From the NCBI GenBank assembly GCA_944359085.1, contig CALVSQ010000003.1, positions 1 through 54,694 of the forward strand: 54,694 nucleotides of DNA. Reading direction: 5' to 3'. Below are positions 27,515 through 36,407 of the stretch, piece by piece. Each line of letters opens with the position of its first letter. Positions within the stretch are counted from its first letter, which is position 1. Origin of the DNA: an uncultured Bacilli bacterium. GTDB lineage: Bacteria > Bacillota_I > Bacilli_A > RF39 > UBA660. The position numbers were made by a program, and so were the translations under genes. The notes beneath the pieces are model-generated. The model had not been told where the DNA came from, searched no databases, and saw nothing but the letters and a program-made list of their open reading frames with translations.

Positions 27515-28120
27515 ATGGCAAAATTATATTTTAATTATGGAGCAATGAGTGCTGGTAAAACAATTGAAGTAATTGAAACAGCCTATAAATATAATTCAAG
27601 AGGGATGCACGCTTTATTAATTAAACCATCTATAGATACAAAAGGAAATGATTCAGTTACATCAAGAATTGGGATGTCAAAAGAAGTTGATATTGTTTTA
27701 AAACCAGAAGATAGTTTAATTGAATATATTAAAAAATATGATAATTTGACTTGTTTAGTAATTGATGAAGCTCAATTTTTAACAGAAAAACAAGTTTACG
27801 AATTAGTAATTATAACTAAAAACTTTGATATTCCAGCTATATGTTATGGTTTAAAAGTTGATTTTAAAGGTAATTTATTTAAAGGAAGTGAGGCTTTAAT
27901 AAGATATGCAGACTCTTTAAATGAATTAGTAGCTATTTGTGATTGCGGTAAAAAAGCTAGATTTAATGCAAGAAAAGTAAATGGGGAATATGTTTATGAT
28001 GGAGAACAGGTATTAATAGGTGCAGATGAATCATATGATCCGTTATGTGAGACTTGTTTTTTGAATAAAGTTTTAATACCTCATTCTAAAGAATTTCAGA
28101 AAATATTGAAAAGGGGTTAA
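27515..28120 (+). CDS. tdk: Thymidine kinase
   Basis: Salvage kinase that phosphorylates thymidine with ATP; type II (TK1-like). The 201 residues show Walker A GAMSAGKT (~9-16), the DEAQF Walker B motif, the lasso CYGLKVDFKGNLFKGS that closes over thymidine, and the zinc Cys set CDCG...CETC. AGGAGG at 27504-27509 lies inside the end of xerC. It is followed 2 bp later by a DUF2207-like gene, so all appear to be one transcript. Confidence 0.95.
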   Translation: MAKLYFNYGAMSAGKTIEVIETAYKYNSRGMHALLIKPSIDTKGNDSVTSRIGMSKEVDIVLKPEDSLIEYIKKYDNLTCLVIDEAQFLTEKQVYELVIITKNFDIPAICYGLKVDFKGNLFKGSEALIRYADSLNELVAICDCGKKARFNARKVNGEYVYDGEQVLIGADESYDPLCETCFLNKVLIPHSKEFQKILKRG

Positions 28121-28122
28121 TT

Positions 28123-29763
28123 ATGAAAAAGATTATATTTTTAATTGTTACGTTTTTATTTAGTATTAGTGTTGTTTCAGCTAAAAATAATATTTATAGT
28201 ATTGATATAAAAGTTTATTTAGATGAAGAAGGAAATGCTGATATAGAAGAAATTTGGAATGTTAAAGGCTCTGATGGAACTGAATGGTATAAAGTTTTAA
28301 ATAACCTGGGTAATATGGAATTATCTAACTATAAAGTTTATATGGATGGTAATTTATTAAATTATAAAGAATGGGATGTTGATGAATCATTAAGTGAAAA
28401 AAAAGGATATTATGGTATTAATAAAACTTATGATGGATTAGAATTATGTTTTGGTAAATATGATTATAATAAACATACATTTAAATTAGAATATGAATTA
28501 AGTAATTTTATATTTAATACTGATGATGCTCAAGTTATTTATTATAATTTTATAGATAAATTATCTAATGTTAATTTTGATAGTTTTACATTAGAAATAT
28601 CAAGTTTTTATGAATTTCCTGATACATTAGATGTTTGGGGTTACGGATATAAAGGATATGCTTATGTTTATGATGGAAAAATATATATGTCAAATGAATC
28701 AGATATGAATGGTAATTATGCTGTTTTATTAGCTAAATTTCCTTTGAATACTTTTAATACTACTAATAAAACTAAATATGATACATTTGAAGAAGTTTAT
28801 AATATAGCAGAACAAGGTACTTTTGATTATGATTATTCTAATAATACATTTGGCATTTTAGATTTTATATTTGGCATTTTAAATATTTTATTATGCTTTC
28901 TTCCATTTATAATTGTTTATTTAATAGCACGCAGTACTTTATATGGATATAAAGATAATAAAGTAATTAATAAAAAAAATACACCATTATTTAGAGATAT
29001 TCCTTGTAATAAAGATATTTATTATGCTAATGCATTGGCTAGTTTAAATAAATGGTCAAAATCTTCTGCAAGTATTTTAGGAGCAATATTATTAAAATGG
29101 ATTAGAGAAAATAAAGTTCAAATATTAAAAGAAAAATCTACTAAAATTGTTCTTAATAAAGATATCAAATTAGATATCAAAGAAGAACAAGAATTATATG
29201 ATATGATGTATAAAGCTAGTGTTGATGGAATATTAGAATCCAAAGAATTAGAAAAGTGGGCTAAAAATAATTATAGTAAATATTTAAATTTATTTGATAA
29301 AATTAAAAATAATAAGATTAGAGAATTAAAAGAACAAGGTCATATTTATAAAAGAACTAATCGCAAAGAATGTAAATACCAAAATGTCATGGATGATATT
29401 TTATATGAAGATTCTAAAAAGTTATATGGTTTAAAATTGTTTTTAGAAGAATTTTCTTCTATTGACACAAAAGAAGCTATTGAAGTTAAACTATGGGATG
29501 AATATTTAATGTTTGCTTATATATTTGGTATAGCTGATAAAGTAGCTAAACAATTTAAAAATTTATATCCTGAATATGTTGAAAACTTAGATAATGTTGA
29601 TTTTGATACTATTATATTTTTAAATACTATTTCAACTAGATCAGTATCTGCAGCTTCAACTGCAAGAAGTAGAGCAGAGTCTTATTCATCTGGCGGTGGT
29701 GGATTCTCATCAGGTGGCGGAGGAGGAGGTTCCTTCGGTGGTGGTGGCGGTGGAAGCCGTTAA
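28123..29763 (+). CDS. DUF2207-like membrane protein with glycine-rich tail
   Basis: 546 residues. A signal peptide (KKIIFLIVTFLFSISVVSA) precedes an extracellular beta-rich DUF2207-like domain (IDIKVYLDEEGNADIEEIW, about 20-215). A strong membrane helix follows at ~245-270, then a cytoplasmic region with LRENK-type helices, and the last ~24 residues are Gly/Ser (blocks of GGGG). The order resembles the predicted membrane proteins with DUF2207 and a Gly-rich C-terminus in many Firmicutes, whose function is not established. It ends the xerC-tdk run; no convincing terminator follows, only a short TACACGTGTA palindrome. Confidence 0.8.
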   Translation: MKKIIFLIVTFLFSISVVSAKNNIYSIDIKVYLDEEGNADIEEIWNVKGSDGTEWYKVLNNLGNMELSNYKVYMDGNLLNYKEWDVDESLSEKKGYYGINKTYDGLELCFGKYDYNKHTFKLEYELSNFIFNTDDAQVIYYNFIDKLSNVNFDSFTLEISSFYEFPDTLDVWGYGYKGYAYVYDGKIYMSNESDMNGNYAVLLAKFPLNTFNTTNKTKYDTFEEVYNIAEQGTFDYDYSNNTFGILDFIFGILNILLCFLPFIIVYLIARSTLYGYKDNKVINKKNTPLFRDIPCNKDIYYANALASLNKWSKSSASILGAILLKWIRENKVQILKEKSTKIVLNKDIKLDIKEEQELYDMMYKASVDGILESKELEKWAKNNYSKYLNLFDKIKNNKIRELKEQGHIYKRTNRKECKYQNVMDDILYEDSKKLYGLKLFLEEFSSIDTKEAIEVKLWDEYLMFAYIFGIADKVAKQFKNLYPEYVENLDNVDFDTIIFLNTISTRSVSAASTARSRAESYSSGGGGFSSGGGGGGSFGGGGGGSR

Positions 29764-29863
29764 TAGACCTTTTTGTACACGTGTAATAGGTGTTTAAAAT
29801 AAAAAATAATATATATTTAATTTAAGATAATAAAGGTATCAAATAATAGAAGGGAGAAAAAAT
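29764..29863. other. Intergenic region before the fourth prepilin gene
   Basis: 100 bp of AT-rich DNA. It contains a perfect 10-bp palindrome TACACGTGTA (29776-29785) set between ACCT (29767-29770) and AGGT (29788-29791), a possible operator or weak hairpin. AAGGGAG at 29851-29857 is the ribosome binding site of the prepilin gene. No convincing -35/-10 pair was found. Confidence 0.4.
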
Positions 29864-31603
29864 ATGAAAAATAAAAAAAACGGTTTTACATTAATAGAAT
29901 TATTAGCTGTAATTGTAATATTAGCAATCGTCGCTTTAATTGCAATACCTATTGTTTTAGATATAATAGATGATGCAAGGATATCTGCCGGTAATTCAGA
30001 AGCATACATGATATTAAGTAGTATAAATAATTATTGTGAAAGTGAAGAAATGAAATATCAAATAGATAATAGTTATGACAAAATATGTACCTCAAGTATG
30101 AATGTAGGTAATGTAAAAGATATGATTAATTTAGGGAATGCTGAAATAAAAGAAATAGCATATGATGGAGAAAAATTAACAACATTAGTTATAGAAAGTA
30201 ATAATCATAAATTTACATTATGTCCAAGTGGCACATTTGCTATGGATGATGAGAAGTGTGATGGCGAAGTTGGATTAGTAGGAATTTCAATGTTAGAAAA
30301 AACTAAAGAATTAGTATATGAAAATGAGACATGTAAAACAGATGGAACAACATATCAATACATGGGTGGCTGTTATTTAAAAGGGAATCCAAATAATAAT
30401 TACATTTGGTATTCCGGATTCTTATGGCGTATCATGGGAATAAATGCTGATAAAGAATCAGTAAAATTAATATTAGATGAAAGCGTAACAGCAATTCCTT
30501 ATCATGAGGGTAGTTCAAATTGGAACGGAAGTTATGCTAAAGATTGGTTAAATAATTATTTTTATAAAAGATTAAAAGGAAATAACATAATAAAAGAAGT
30601 AACATGGTGTAGTGAAACTATCACGAATGAAAATAGTGCAAGAACAGAATGCACAACGAATTTGTCAACTGCCTATGTAGGTTTAATAACATTAGATGAA
30701 TATAATTTAGCAGGAGGATCAAGTTCATATTTAAATATGGGTCAATATCAATGGACAATGACACCATATGATGATTATTATGTATGGGACATTAGCAACG
30801 ATGGCAACACCTATTTTTATGGAGCTTCCGATAAAGGTGGATTGCGTGCTGTTATAAATGTAAAACTTGATGCCACAATTACCGGTGGAAATGGTACTTT
30901 AGGAGAAATTTGGAGTAGTGAATCTGGACCATATATTTTAAATGAAGTTAAAAATATTGAAATAACAGGAAAATTAAATGAAAAATCAACAAGTGGTGAA
31001 TATGTATTATTTGCTGGTAAGAAATATCGAGTAGTAGATAAAGATAGTGATGGTAATACAAAATTAATATTAGATGGGTACTATGAAGAAAAAGATGATA
31101 TTCCATATACTATGAAATATGGTAACGATAATTTGTTTACAAAAACCCAAGGAATTGGATTGAAACTAAATATAGATGTGTTAGATTGGTTAATCGCAAA
31201 CAGTGATACAGAAAATAGGAATAAATTAGTAGTAGACTACACTTGGTATCAAAACAATTTTGAGTATGGTGATAGCTATACAATTTCATTAGAAGAAACA
31301 AACCCAACAAGAAGTGTAAATTCAACGATAGGATTAATAAGAGTCGGCGAAATGCTATCTGGACAAAGCAGTAGTGTATTGACTAAAGGTTATACAACAA
31401 CAAGCAATTTTAATAATATATCTACCTATTGGACAATGACACCAGATACAACTAGTTCTAGTGCATGGGCTGTTGCCTATGATGGTAATGCTTTCAAAAA
31501 TGGTGTGTCTAGTATTTATAGTATTCGTCCCGTTATAGTCGTAACCGCTGATATCACAATTACAAAAGGTAATGGCACTTGGAGTAACCCATATGAAATA
31601 TAA
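29864..31603 (+). CDS. Prepilin-like surface protein with two DUF6273-like lectin-fold domains
   Basis: 579 residues and a clear paralogue of the protein at 12459. The prepilin-type signal is KNGFTLIELLAVIVILAIV (canonical Gly before Phe), then the same pilin-like segment with ICTSSM and TLCPSGTFAMDDEKCDGE. The body has two repeated domains. Domain one runs about 165-360 with WYSGFLWRIMG, AKDWLNNYFY, QWTMTPYDDYYVWDIS and GGLRAVINVK. Domain two runs about 370-579 with VLFAGKKYRVVD, STYWTMTPD and YSIRPVIVV...GNGTWSNPYEI. The WTMTP...W...G...RPV pattern recalls C-type-lectin-like folds. Whether it builds a fibre or only sits in the membrane cannot be told. It has its own ribosome binding site and terminator. 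Confidence 0.8.
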   Translation: MKNKKNGFTLIELLAVIVILAIVALIAIPIVLDIIDDARISAGNSEAYMILSSINNYCESEEMKYQIDNSYDKICTSSMNVGNVKDMINLGNAEIKEIAYDGEKLTTLVIESNNHKFTLCPSGTFAMDDEKCDGEVGLVGISMLEKTKELVYENETCKTDGTTYQYMGGCYLKGNPNNNYIWYSGFLWRIMGINADKESVKLILDESVTAIPYHEGSSNWNGSYAKDWLNNYFYKRLKGNNIIKEVTWCSETITNENSARTECTTNLSTAYVGLITLDEYNLAGGSSSYLNMGQYQWTMTPYDDYYVWDISNDGNTYFYGASDKGGLRAVINVKLDATITGGNGTLGEIWSSESGPYILNEVKNIEITGKLNEKSTSGEYVLFAGKKYRVVDKDSDGNTKLILDGYYEEKDDIPYTMKYGNDNLFTKTQGIGLKLNIDVLDWLIANSDTENRNKLVVDYTWYQNNFEYGDSYTISLEETNPTRSVNSTIGLIRVGEMLSGQSSSVLTKGYTTTSNFNNISTYWTMTPDTTSSSAWAVAYDGNAFKNGVSSIYSIRPVIVVTADITITKGNGTWSNPYEI

Positions 31604-31620
31604 AATAGAAAGAAATATGT

Positions 31621-31647
31621 AAAAAGAATAAATTTTATTCTTTTTTT
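31621..31647 (+). terminator. Terminator after the fourth prepilin gene
   Basis: AAAAGAATAA / TTATTCTTTT stem with a 3-nt loop and a T-run to 31647. Confidence 0.75.
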
Positions 31648-31657
31648 ATTGCATATA

Positions 31658-31666
31658 TGCTATAAT
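31658..31666 (+). promoter_or_regulatory. ppdK: Extended -10 promoter of ppdK
   Basis: TG (31658-31659) and TATAAT (31661-31666), with TTCTTT (31638-31643) at 17 bp as a weak -35 inside the preceding terminator. Confidence 0.6.
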
Positions 31667-31700
31667 TTAAGTGTGTTAGATAATGAGGAGGGCAAGATAT

Positions 31701-34325
31701 ATGACACAATATGTTTATTCTTTTAGCGAAGGAAACAAGGACATGAAAAATCTATTAGGCGGTAAAGGTGCCAACTTAGCAGAAATGAAAAGTATAGGAT
31801 TACCTGTTCCTGATGGATTTACAGTTACAACAGAAGCTTGTAATAAATACTATGCTGATGGTGAAAAAATAGCTGATGAAGTTATTGATCAAATTATGAC
31901 TAAATTAGCTAATTTAGAAAAAACATCAGGTAAAAAAATGGGTGATTTGAATAATCCATTATTAGTTTCAGTTAGAAGTGGTGCTAGAGCCAGTATGCCT
32001 GGTATGATGGATACTGTGCTTAATTTAGGATTAAATGATGAAGTAGCTAAAAACTTTAGTGAAAAAATAAATAATCCTAGATTTGTTTATGATTCATATA
32101 GAAGATTTATTCAAATGTTTGCAGATGTTGTAAAAGGTTATCCAAAATCTAGTTTTGAAAGAGTCTTAGATGAATTTAAAGAAAATAAAGGTGTTTCATA
32201 TGATACAGATTTAAACGCTGATGATATGAAAAAAATTACTAAAAAATTTAAAGATATTTACAAAGATTTAGCTGGTGAAGAATTTCCACAAGATCCTAAA
32301 GTTCAATTAATTGAAGCAGTTACTGCTGTATTTAGATCTTGGAATAATGAAAGAGCTATCATTTATAGAAGAATGAATGATATTCCAGGTAGTTGGGGAA
32401 CTGCTGTTAATGTTCAGGAAATGGTTTATGGTAATAGTGGAGATAATTCAGGTACTGGTGTTGCATTTACAAGAAATCCTGCTACTGGAGAAAATAAATT
32501 ATATGGTGAATATTTGATTAATGCACAAGGAGAAGATGTTGTTGCAGGTATTAGAACACCACAACCAATTTCTACTTTAAAAGAAGTAATGCCCGATGTT
32601 TATAAACAATTTAGTGAAATAGCTAAAACATTAGAAAATCATTATAAAGATATGCAAGATATGGAATTTACTATTGAAAACGGTAAACTATTTATGTTAC
32701 AAACAAGAAATGGTAAGAGAACTGCTCATGCTGCTTTAAAAGTTGCTGTTGATTTAGTAAATGAAGGTATGATTACTCCAAAAGAAGCTTTACTAAAAGT
32801 TGAACCAAGACAATTAGATCAATTATTACATCCAATGTTTGATAACGATGCATTAAAGAATGCTAAAGTTATTGCTAAAGGATTAGCGGCTTCACCTGGA
32901 GCAGGTGCTGGTAAAATTTATTTTACTGCAAGTGATGTAAGTGCAGCTAAAAAAAGAGGAGAAGAAACTTTGTTAGTAAGATTAGAAACTTCACCTGAAG
33001 ATATTCAAGGTATGAATGATGCTAATGGTATTTTAACTATTAGAGGTGGAATGACATCACATGCTGCTGTTGTTGCTCGTGGTATGGGTAGATGTTGTGT
33101 TTCTGGATGTTGTGAATTAATAATTGATGAAGAAAATAAAACTTTAAAAACTAAAGATGGTTTAGTATTTAAAGAAGGAGAGTATTTATCTATCGATGGA
33201 ACTACTGGTAATGTTTATGGTGAAAATGTTAAAACAGTTGAAGCTAGTATCAGTGGTGATTTTGAAACATTTATGAAATGGGCTGATGAAACTAGAAAAT
33301 TAAAAGTTAGAGCTAATGCTGATACACCAAAAGATGCAATTCAAGCTAGAAAGTTTGGGGCTGAAGGCATTGGATTATGTCGTACTGAACACATGTTCTT
33401 TGAAACAGATAGAATCTTTAACTTTAGAAGAATGATTTTAGCTGATACTTTAGAACAAAGAGAAGAAGCTCTAGAAAAAATATTACCTTATCAAAGAGAT
33501 GATTTTGAAAAATTGTTTGAAGCGATGGAAGGAGATCCTGTTGTTATTAGATATCTAGATCCACCATTACATGAATTTTTACCTCACACTAAAGAAGAAA
33601 TGGAACCATTAGCTAAAAGTTTAAATATTACTTTAGAAACTATTCAAAATAGAATTGATGCTTTAAAAGAATTTAATCCAATGATGGGACATCGTGGTTG
33701 TAGATTAGCAATTACTTATCCAGAAATTGCTAAAATGCAAACTAAAGCTGTTATTGAAGCAGCCATCAACGTAAATAAAAAAGGAATGAATGTTACTCCT
33801 GAAATAATGATACCATTAGTTGGTGATGTTAAAGAATTAGAATATGTTAAAAAAGTTGTAGTTGAAACAGCAGATAATATTTTAAAAGAAAACAATGTTA
33901 AAATGAAATATGAAATTGGTACAATGATTGAAATACCAAGAGCCGCTTTAACTGCTGATGAAATTGCAAAACAAGCTGAATTCTTTAGTTTTGGAACAAA
34001 TGATTTAACACAAATGACTTATGGTTTTTCAAGAGATGATGCTGGTAAATTTTTAAATGATTATTATGATAAAAAGATATTTGAAAATGATCCATTTGCT
34101 AAATTAGATCAAACTGGGGTTGGTCAATTAGTTGAAATGGCGGTACGTAAAGGTAAATCAACTAGACCAGATATCACTTTAGGTATATGTGGCGAACACG
34201 GAGGAGAACCATCTAGTGTTGAATTCTGTCATAAAGTTGGATTAAATTATGTATCTTGTTCTCCGTTTAGAGTGCCAATTGCAAGATTAGCTGCTGCCCA
34301 AGCAGTTGTAAAAGAGACAATATAA
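31701..34325 (+). CDS. ppdK: Pyruvate, phosphate dikinase
   Basis: Converts PEP, AMP and PPi to pyruvate, ATP and phosphate, or the reverse, in the cytosol. In anaerobes it often takes over from pyruvate kinase in glycolysis. The 874 residues equal the family length. The N-terminal ATP-grasp part has GGKGANLAEM and SVRSGARASMPGMMDT. The swivelling phospho-His is in GGMTSHAAVVARGMG (His 454), and the C-terminal PEP domain has GICGEHGGEP with the catalytic Cys and SPFRVPIARLAAAQ. ATG 31701 has GAGGAGGG at 31685-31692; an ATG at 31683 overlaps that site. It stands alone between terminators. Confidence 0.97.
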   Translation: MTQYVYSFSEGNKDMKNLLGGKGANLAEMKSIGLPVPDGFTVTTEACNKYYADGEKIADEVIDQIMTKLANLEKTSGKKMGDLNNPLLVSVRSGARASMPGMMDTVLNLGLNDEVAKNFSEKINNPRFVYDSYRRFIQMFADVVKGYPKSSFERVLDEFKENKGVSYDTDLNADDMKKITKKFKDIYKDLAGEEFPQDPKVQLIEAVTAVFRSWNNERAIIYRRMNDIPGSWGTAVNVQEMVYGNSGDNSGTGVAFTRNPATGENKLYGEYLINAQGEDVVAGIRTPQPISTLKEVMPDVYKQFSEIAKTLENHYKDMQDMEFTIENGKLFMLQTRNGKRTAHAALKVAVDLVNEGMITPKEALLKVEPRQLDQLLHPMFDNDALKNAKVIAKGLAASPGAGAGKIYFTASDVSAAKKRGEETLLVRLETSPEDIQGMNDANGILTIRGGMTSHAAVVARGMGRCCVSGCCELIIDEENKTLKTKDGLVFKEGEYLSIDGTTGNVYGENVKTVEASISGDFETFMKWADETRKLKVRANADTPKDAIQARKFGAEGIGLCRTEHMFFETDRIFNFRRMILADTLEQREEALEKILPYQRDDFEKLFEAMEGDPVVIRYLDPPLHEFLPHTKEEMEPLAKSLNITLETIQNRIDALKEFNPMMGHRGCRLAITYPEIAKMQTKAVIEAAINVNKKGMNVTPEIMIPLVGDVKELEYVKKVVVETADNILKENNVKMKYEIGTMIEIPRAALTADEIAKQAEFFSFGTNDLTQMTYGFSRDDAGKFLNDYYDKKIFENDPFAKLDQTGVGQLVEMAVRKGKSTRPDITLGICGEHGGEPSSVEFCHKVGLNYVSCSPFRVPIARLAAAQAVVKETI

Positions 34326-34337
34326 TTGTCTTTTTTT
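34315..34337 (+). terminator. ppdK terminator overlapping the stop codon
   Basis: AGACAAT (34315-34321) pairs with ATTGTCT (34325-34331) over an ATA loop, then seven T residues. The TAA stop is 34323-34325, in loop and stem. Confidence 0.8.
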
Positions 34338-34409
34338 ATATAAATATTTTGTAAATTCTAAAAAAATTAACATATATTTTATTTGAACTAATTCTATATT
34401 ATTTTAAAT

Positions 34410-34438
34410 TTGACAAATATAATTATTAATGTTATTAT
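34410..34438 (+). promoter_or_regulatory. Promoter of the unknown gene at 34467
   Basis: TTGACA (34410-34415), 17 bp, TATTAT (34433-34438), TG at 34430-34431. Confidence 0.75.
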
Positions 34439-34466
34439 TGTACAGCACAAAGGAGAGTTTACATAT

Positions 34467-35081
34467 ATGAATTTTAGTTATAAAGAAGCAGTCTTATCTA
34501 AAACAATAAGAAAATATGTTGTAAAAAATGGAAAAATAAATATATTTTATTTGGACGAATCTGTTGATATTATGCCGTATACTATTGAAAATGAAGAAAA
34601 AATACAACAAATGATGATTTTGCAAGCACTAGAAAGAAAAAATAGTAACATTGATGAAACAATAGCAACTGATGCAACTGATTTTTATAACAAATTAACT
34701 GCAAATGTACTTTTTGATTTGACTTCACTATTTGGAGTTACTTTCACAAGTATTGAAGAATTACATATTTTGTTAAATTGTGGAATAGCATTTTTAGCTG
34801 GTATTACTATTAATAATGGAATAGAATATATTTCTAATTTAAAAAAATTAGAAGAATTAGCAAAATATGATATTTTTTTAACAATTAGATTAGAGTTAGA
34901 TCAATATCCACAATTATTAGATAGGTTTAAAAAATTAAGAAAAAGATTAAGCATAAATACAATTGACAATTATTCGTTAAAAGAAATTGAAAAAATTAGA
35001 GAAAATTTAGAAATTTTACAATTACAAGATAGTATTGCGTCAAAAGTGAAAGTTTTAAATAGTGGAAATCATAGTGTATAA
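34467..35081 (+). CDS. Unknown protein of 204 residues
   Basis: Not recognised. The N-terminal ~70 residues hold short strands (KYVVKNGKINIFYLDESVDIMPYTIEN). A moderately hydrophobic stretch (ILLNCGIAFLAGITI, ~95-115) could be a buried helix or weak membrane segment, and the C-terminal ~80 residues are helical and charged. No catalytic motif is seen. AAAGGAGA lies about 10 nt before ATG 34467. The farther upstream ATG at 34410 lies in the promoter and is rejected. It has its own strong promoter, and a second promoter follows at 35106, so it appears to be a single-gene unit. Confidence 0.7.
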   Translation: MNFSYKEAVLSKTIRKYVVKNGKINIFYLDESVDIMPYTIENEEKIQQMMILQALERKNSNIDETIATDATDFYNKLTANVLFDLTSLFGVTFTSIEELHILLNCGIAFLAGITINNGIEYISNLKKLEELAKYDIFLTIRLELDQYPQLLDRFKKLRKRLSINTIDNYSLKEIEKIRENLEILQLQDSIASKVKVLNSGNHSV

Positions 35082-35105
35082 TAATACCAATATTAACTAT
35101 TGTTC

Positions 35106-35134
35106 TTGAATTATATATTTAAAAATGATAAAAT
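35106..35134 (+). promoter_or_regulatory. Promoter of the PfkB-family kinase gene
   Basis: TTGAAT (35106-35111), 17 bp, TAAAAT (35129-35134), TG at 35126-35127. Confidence 0.65.
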
Positions 35135-35150
35135 TAAATTGGGTGATAAA

Positions 35151-36038
35151 ATGAAAATATTATGTTTAGGCCATGCTACCTATGACATTACATTACCATT
35201 AGATGAATATCCAATTGAAAACACAAAAAACAGGGTACAAGAAAGAATAGAATGTGGTGGTGGTCCTGCTAGTACTGCTGCTTATTTATTAGGTAAATGG
35301 GGGGCTAATGTATATTTTGCTGGTATAGTTGGTAATGATTTTTATGGTCATAAAATAAAAGAGGAGTTTGAAAGTGCCAATGTTAATACAACATATTTAG
35401 AATTAAAAGATAATCATAGCACGACATCTAGTTTTGTTTTAGCTAATAAACAAAATGGTTCAAGGACAACCTTTGCTTATAAGCCCAAAAAAGTTGAAAT
35501 GAATAAATTTGAATTAGATTTTGATCCTGATGTTATTTTAATTGATGGGCAAGAATATGAAATGAGTAAATATTTATTGAATAAGTATCCTAATTCATTA
35601 ACTATTATAGATGCAGGTAGAGATACTAACGAAGTAATTGAATTGTGTAAAATGGTTAAATGGGTTGCTTGTTCAAAAGATTTTGCAGAAAAAGTTACTA
35701 ATATGGAAATAAATTACGATAATTTTGAAACACTTAAAAATATTTATTCAAAGTTAAAAGAATTATTTCAAAATGAAGTGGTTATAACATTAGAAGATAA
35801 CGGCTGTTTGTATAATTATGAAATTATTAAATCAGTTAAATTAAAATCAATTGATTCTACTGGAGCTGGTGACATATTCCATGGAGCTTTAACATATTAT
35901 TTAGCTAATGGATATGATCCTAAATTTGCTCTACAACTTGCTAATTATGCAGGTGCTATTTCAGTTAGTAGAGTTGGTACTAGAAATTCAATTCCTTTAA
36001 AAGAAGAGATGGAAGCAGTATATAATGAATTTAAATAA
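35151..36038 (+). CDS. PfkB-family carbohydrate/nucleoside kinase
   Basis: 295 residues with both PfkB signatures: GGGPASTAAYLLGKWG near residue 37 and the anion-hole/catalytic motif DSTGAGDIFHGALTYYL near 240 with the base Asp. It begins KILCLGHATYDITLP, like ribokinase-type enzymes. The substrate cannot be named from sequence; ribose, fructose derivatives or a nucleoside are all possible. GGGTGA at 35141-35146 supports ATG 35151. It overlaps the Smr gene by 14 bp. Confidence 0.87.
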   Translation: MKILCLGHATYDITLPLDEYPIENTKNRVQERIECGGGPASTAAYLLGKWGANVYFAGIVGNDFYGHKIKEEFESANVNTTYLELKDNHSTTSSFVLANKQNGSRTTFAYKPKKVEMNKFELDFDPDVILIDGQEYEMSKYLLNKYPNSLTIIDAGRDTNEVIELCKMVKWVACSKDFAEKVTNMEINYDNFETLKNIYSKLKELFQNEVVITLEDNGCLYNYEIIKSVKLKSIDSTGAGDIFHGALTYYLANGYDPKFALQLANYAGAISVSRVGTRNSIPLKEEMEAVYNEFK

Positions 36039-36297
36039 TTTAATATTTATTGATAATTTACCATCTTTAGATTTGCATGGTTTTGATCGTGAAACAGCTA
36101 AAGTTGCAATTAATGATTTTATTAATGATAATATTAAAATGAAAAATAAATTTGTTGTTATAATTCATGGAATTGGTAGTGGAATATTAAAAAATACGAC
36201 TCAAAAAACATTATTGCATAATAAGAATGTAATAGAGTTTAAAATACATCCTTTTAATATAGGATGTACTTTGGTTAATATTAATTTGACAAAATAA
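36025..36297 (+). CDS. Stand-alone Smr domain protein
   Basis: 90 residues forming just a Smr domain: LDLHGFDRETAKVAINDF, then VVIIHGIGSGILKN, with FNIGCTLVNINL at the end. Smr domains are the C-terminal nuclease domain of MutS2 and occur alone in small proteins that cut or bind branched DNA or stalled mRNA. The LDLH and HGxGxG motifs are intact. Here MutS2 is not attached, so either a separate small Smr nuclease or a split product. GGAAG at 36011-36015 precedes ATG 36025. The consensus TTGACA of the next promoter lies in its last codons. Confidence 0.85.
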   Translation: MNLNNLIFIDNLPSLDLHGFDRETAKVAINDFINDNIKMKNKFVVIIHGIGSGILKNTTQKTLLHNKNVIEFKIHPFNIGCTLVNINLTK

Positions 36298-36313
36298 AAA
36301 AACATGCTATAAT
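36286..36313 (+). promoter_or_regulatory. Promoter P1 of the duplicated leader, copy 1
   Basis: TTGACA (36286-36291, inside the Smr gene), 16 bp, TATAAT (36308-36313), TG at 36305-36306. The same arrangement is found at 39317-39344. Confidence 0.7.
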
Positions 36314-36333
36314 ATATGGCACAACGGAGGAAT

Positions 36334-36351
36334 ATTAGATATTTATCTAAT
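36334..36351 (+). repeat. Inverted repeat between the tandem promoters, copy 1
   Basis: ATTAGAT (36334-36340) and ATCTAAT (36345-36351) abut the -35 of promoter P2, a good operator position. The counterpart at 39366-39384 keeps ATTAGA/TCTAAT although the loop differs. Confidence 0.55.
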
Positions 36352-36380
36352 TTGACAAATAAAATAAATTATGGTAGTAT
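36352..36380 (+). promoter_or_regulatory. Promoter P2 of the duplicated leader, copy 1
   Basis: TTGACA (36352-36357), 17 bp, TAGTAT (36375-36380) with TG at 36372-36373. The unusual TAGTAT is kept in the second copy (39408-39413). Confidence 0.7.
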
Positions 36381-36407
36381 ATAGCCGTAAAAAGAGGGGG
36401 AATTTAT

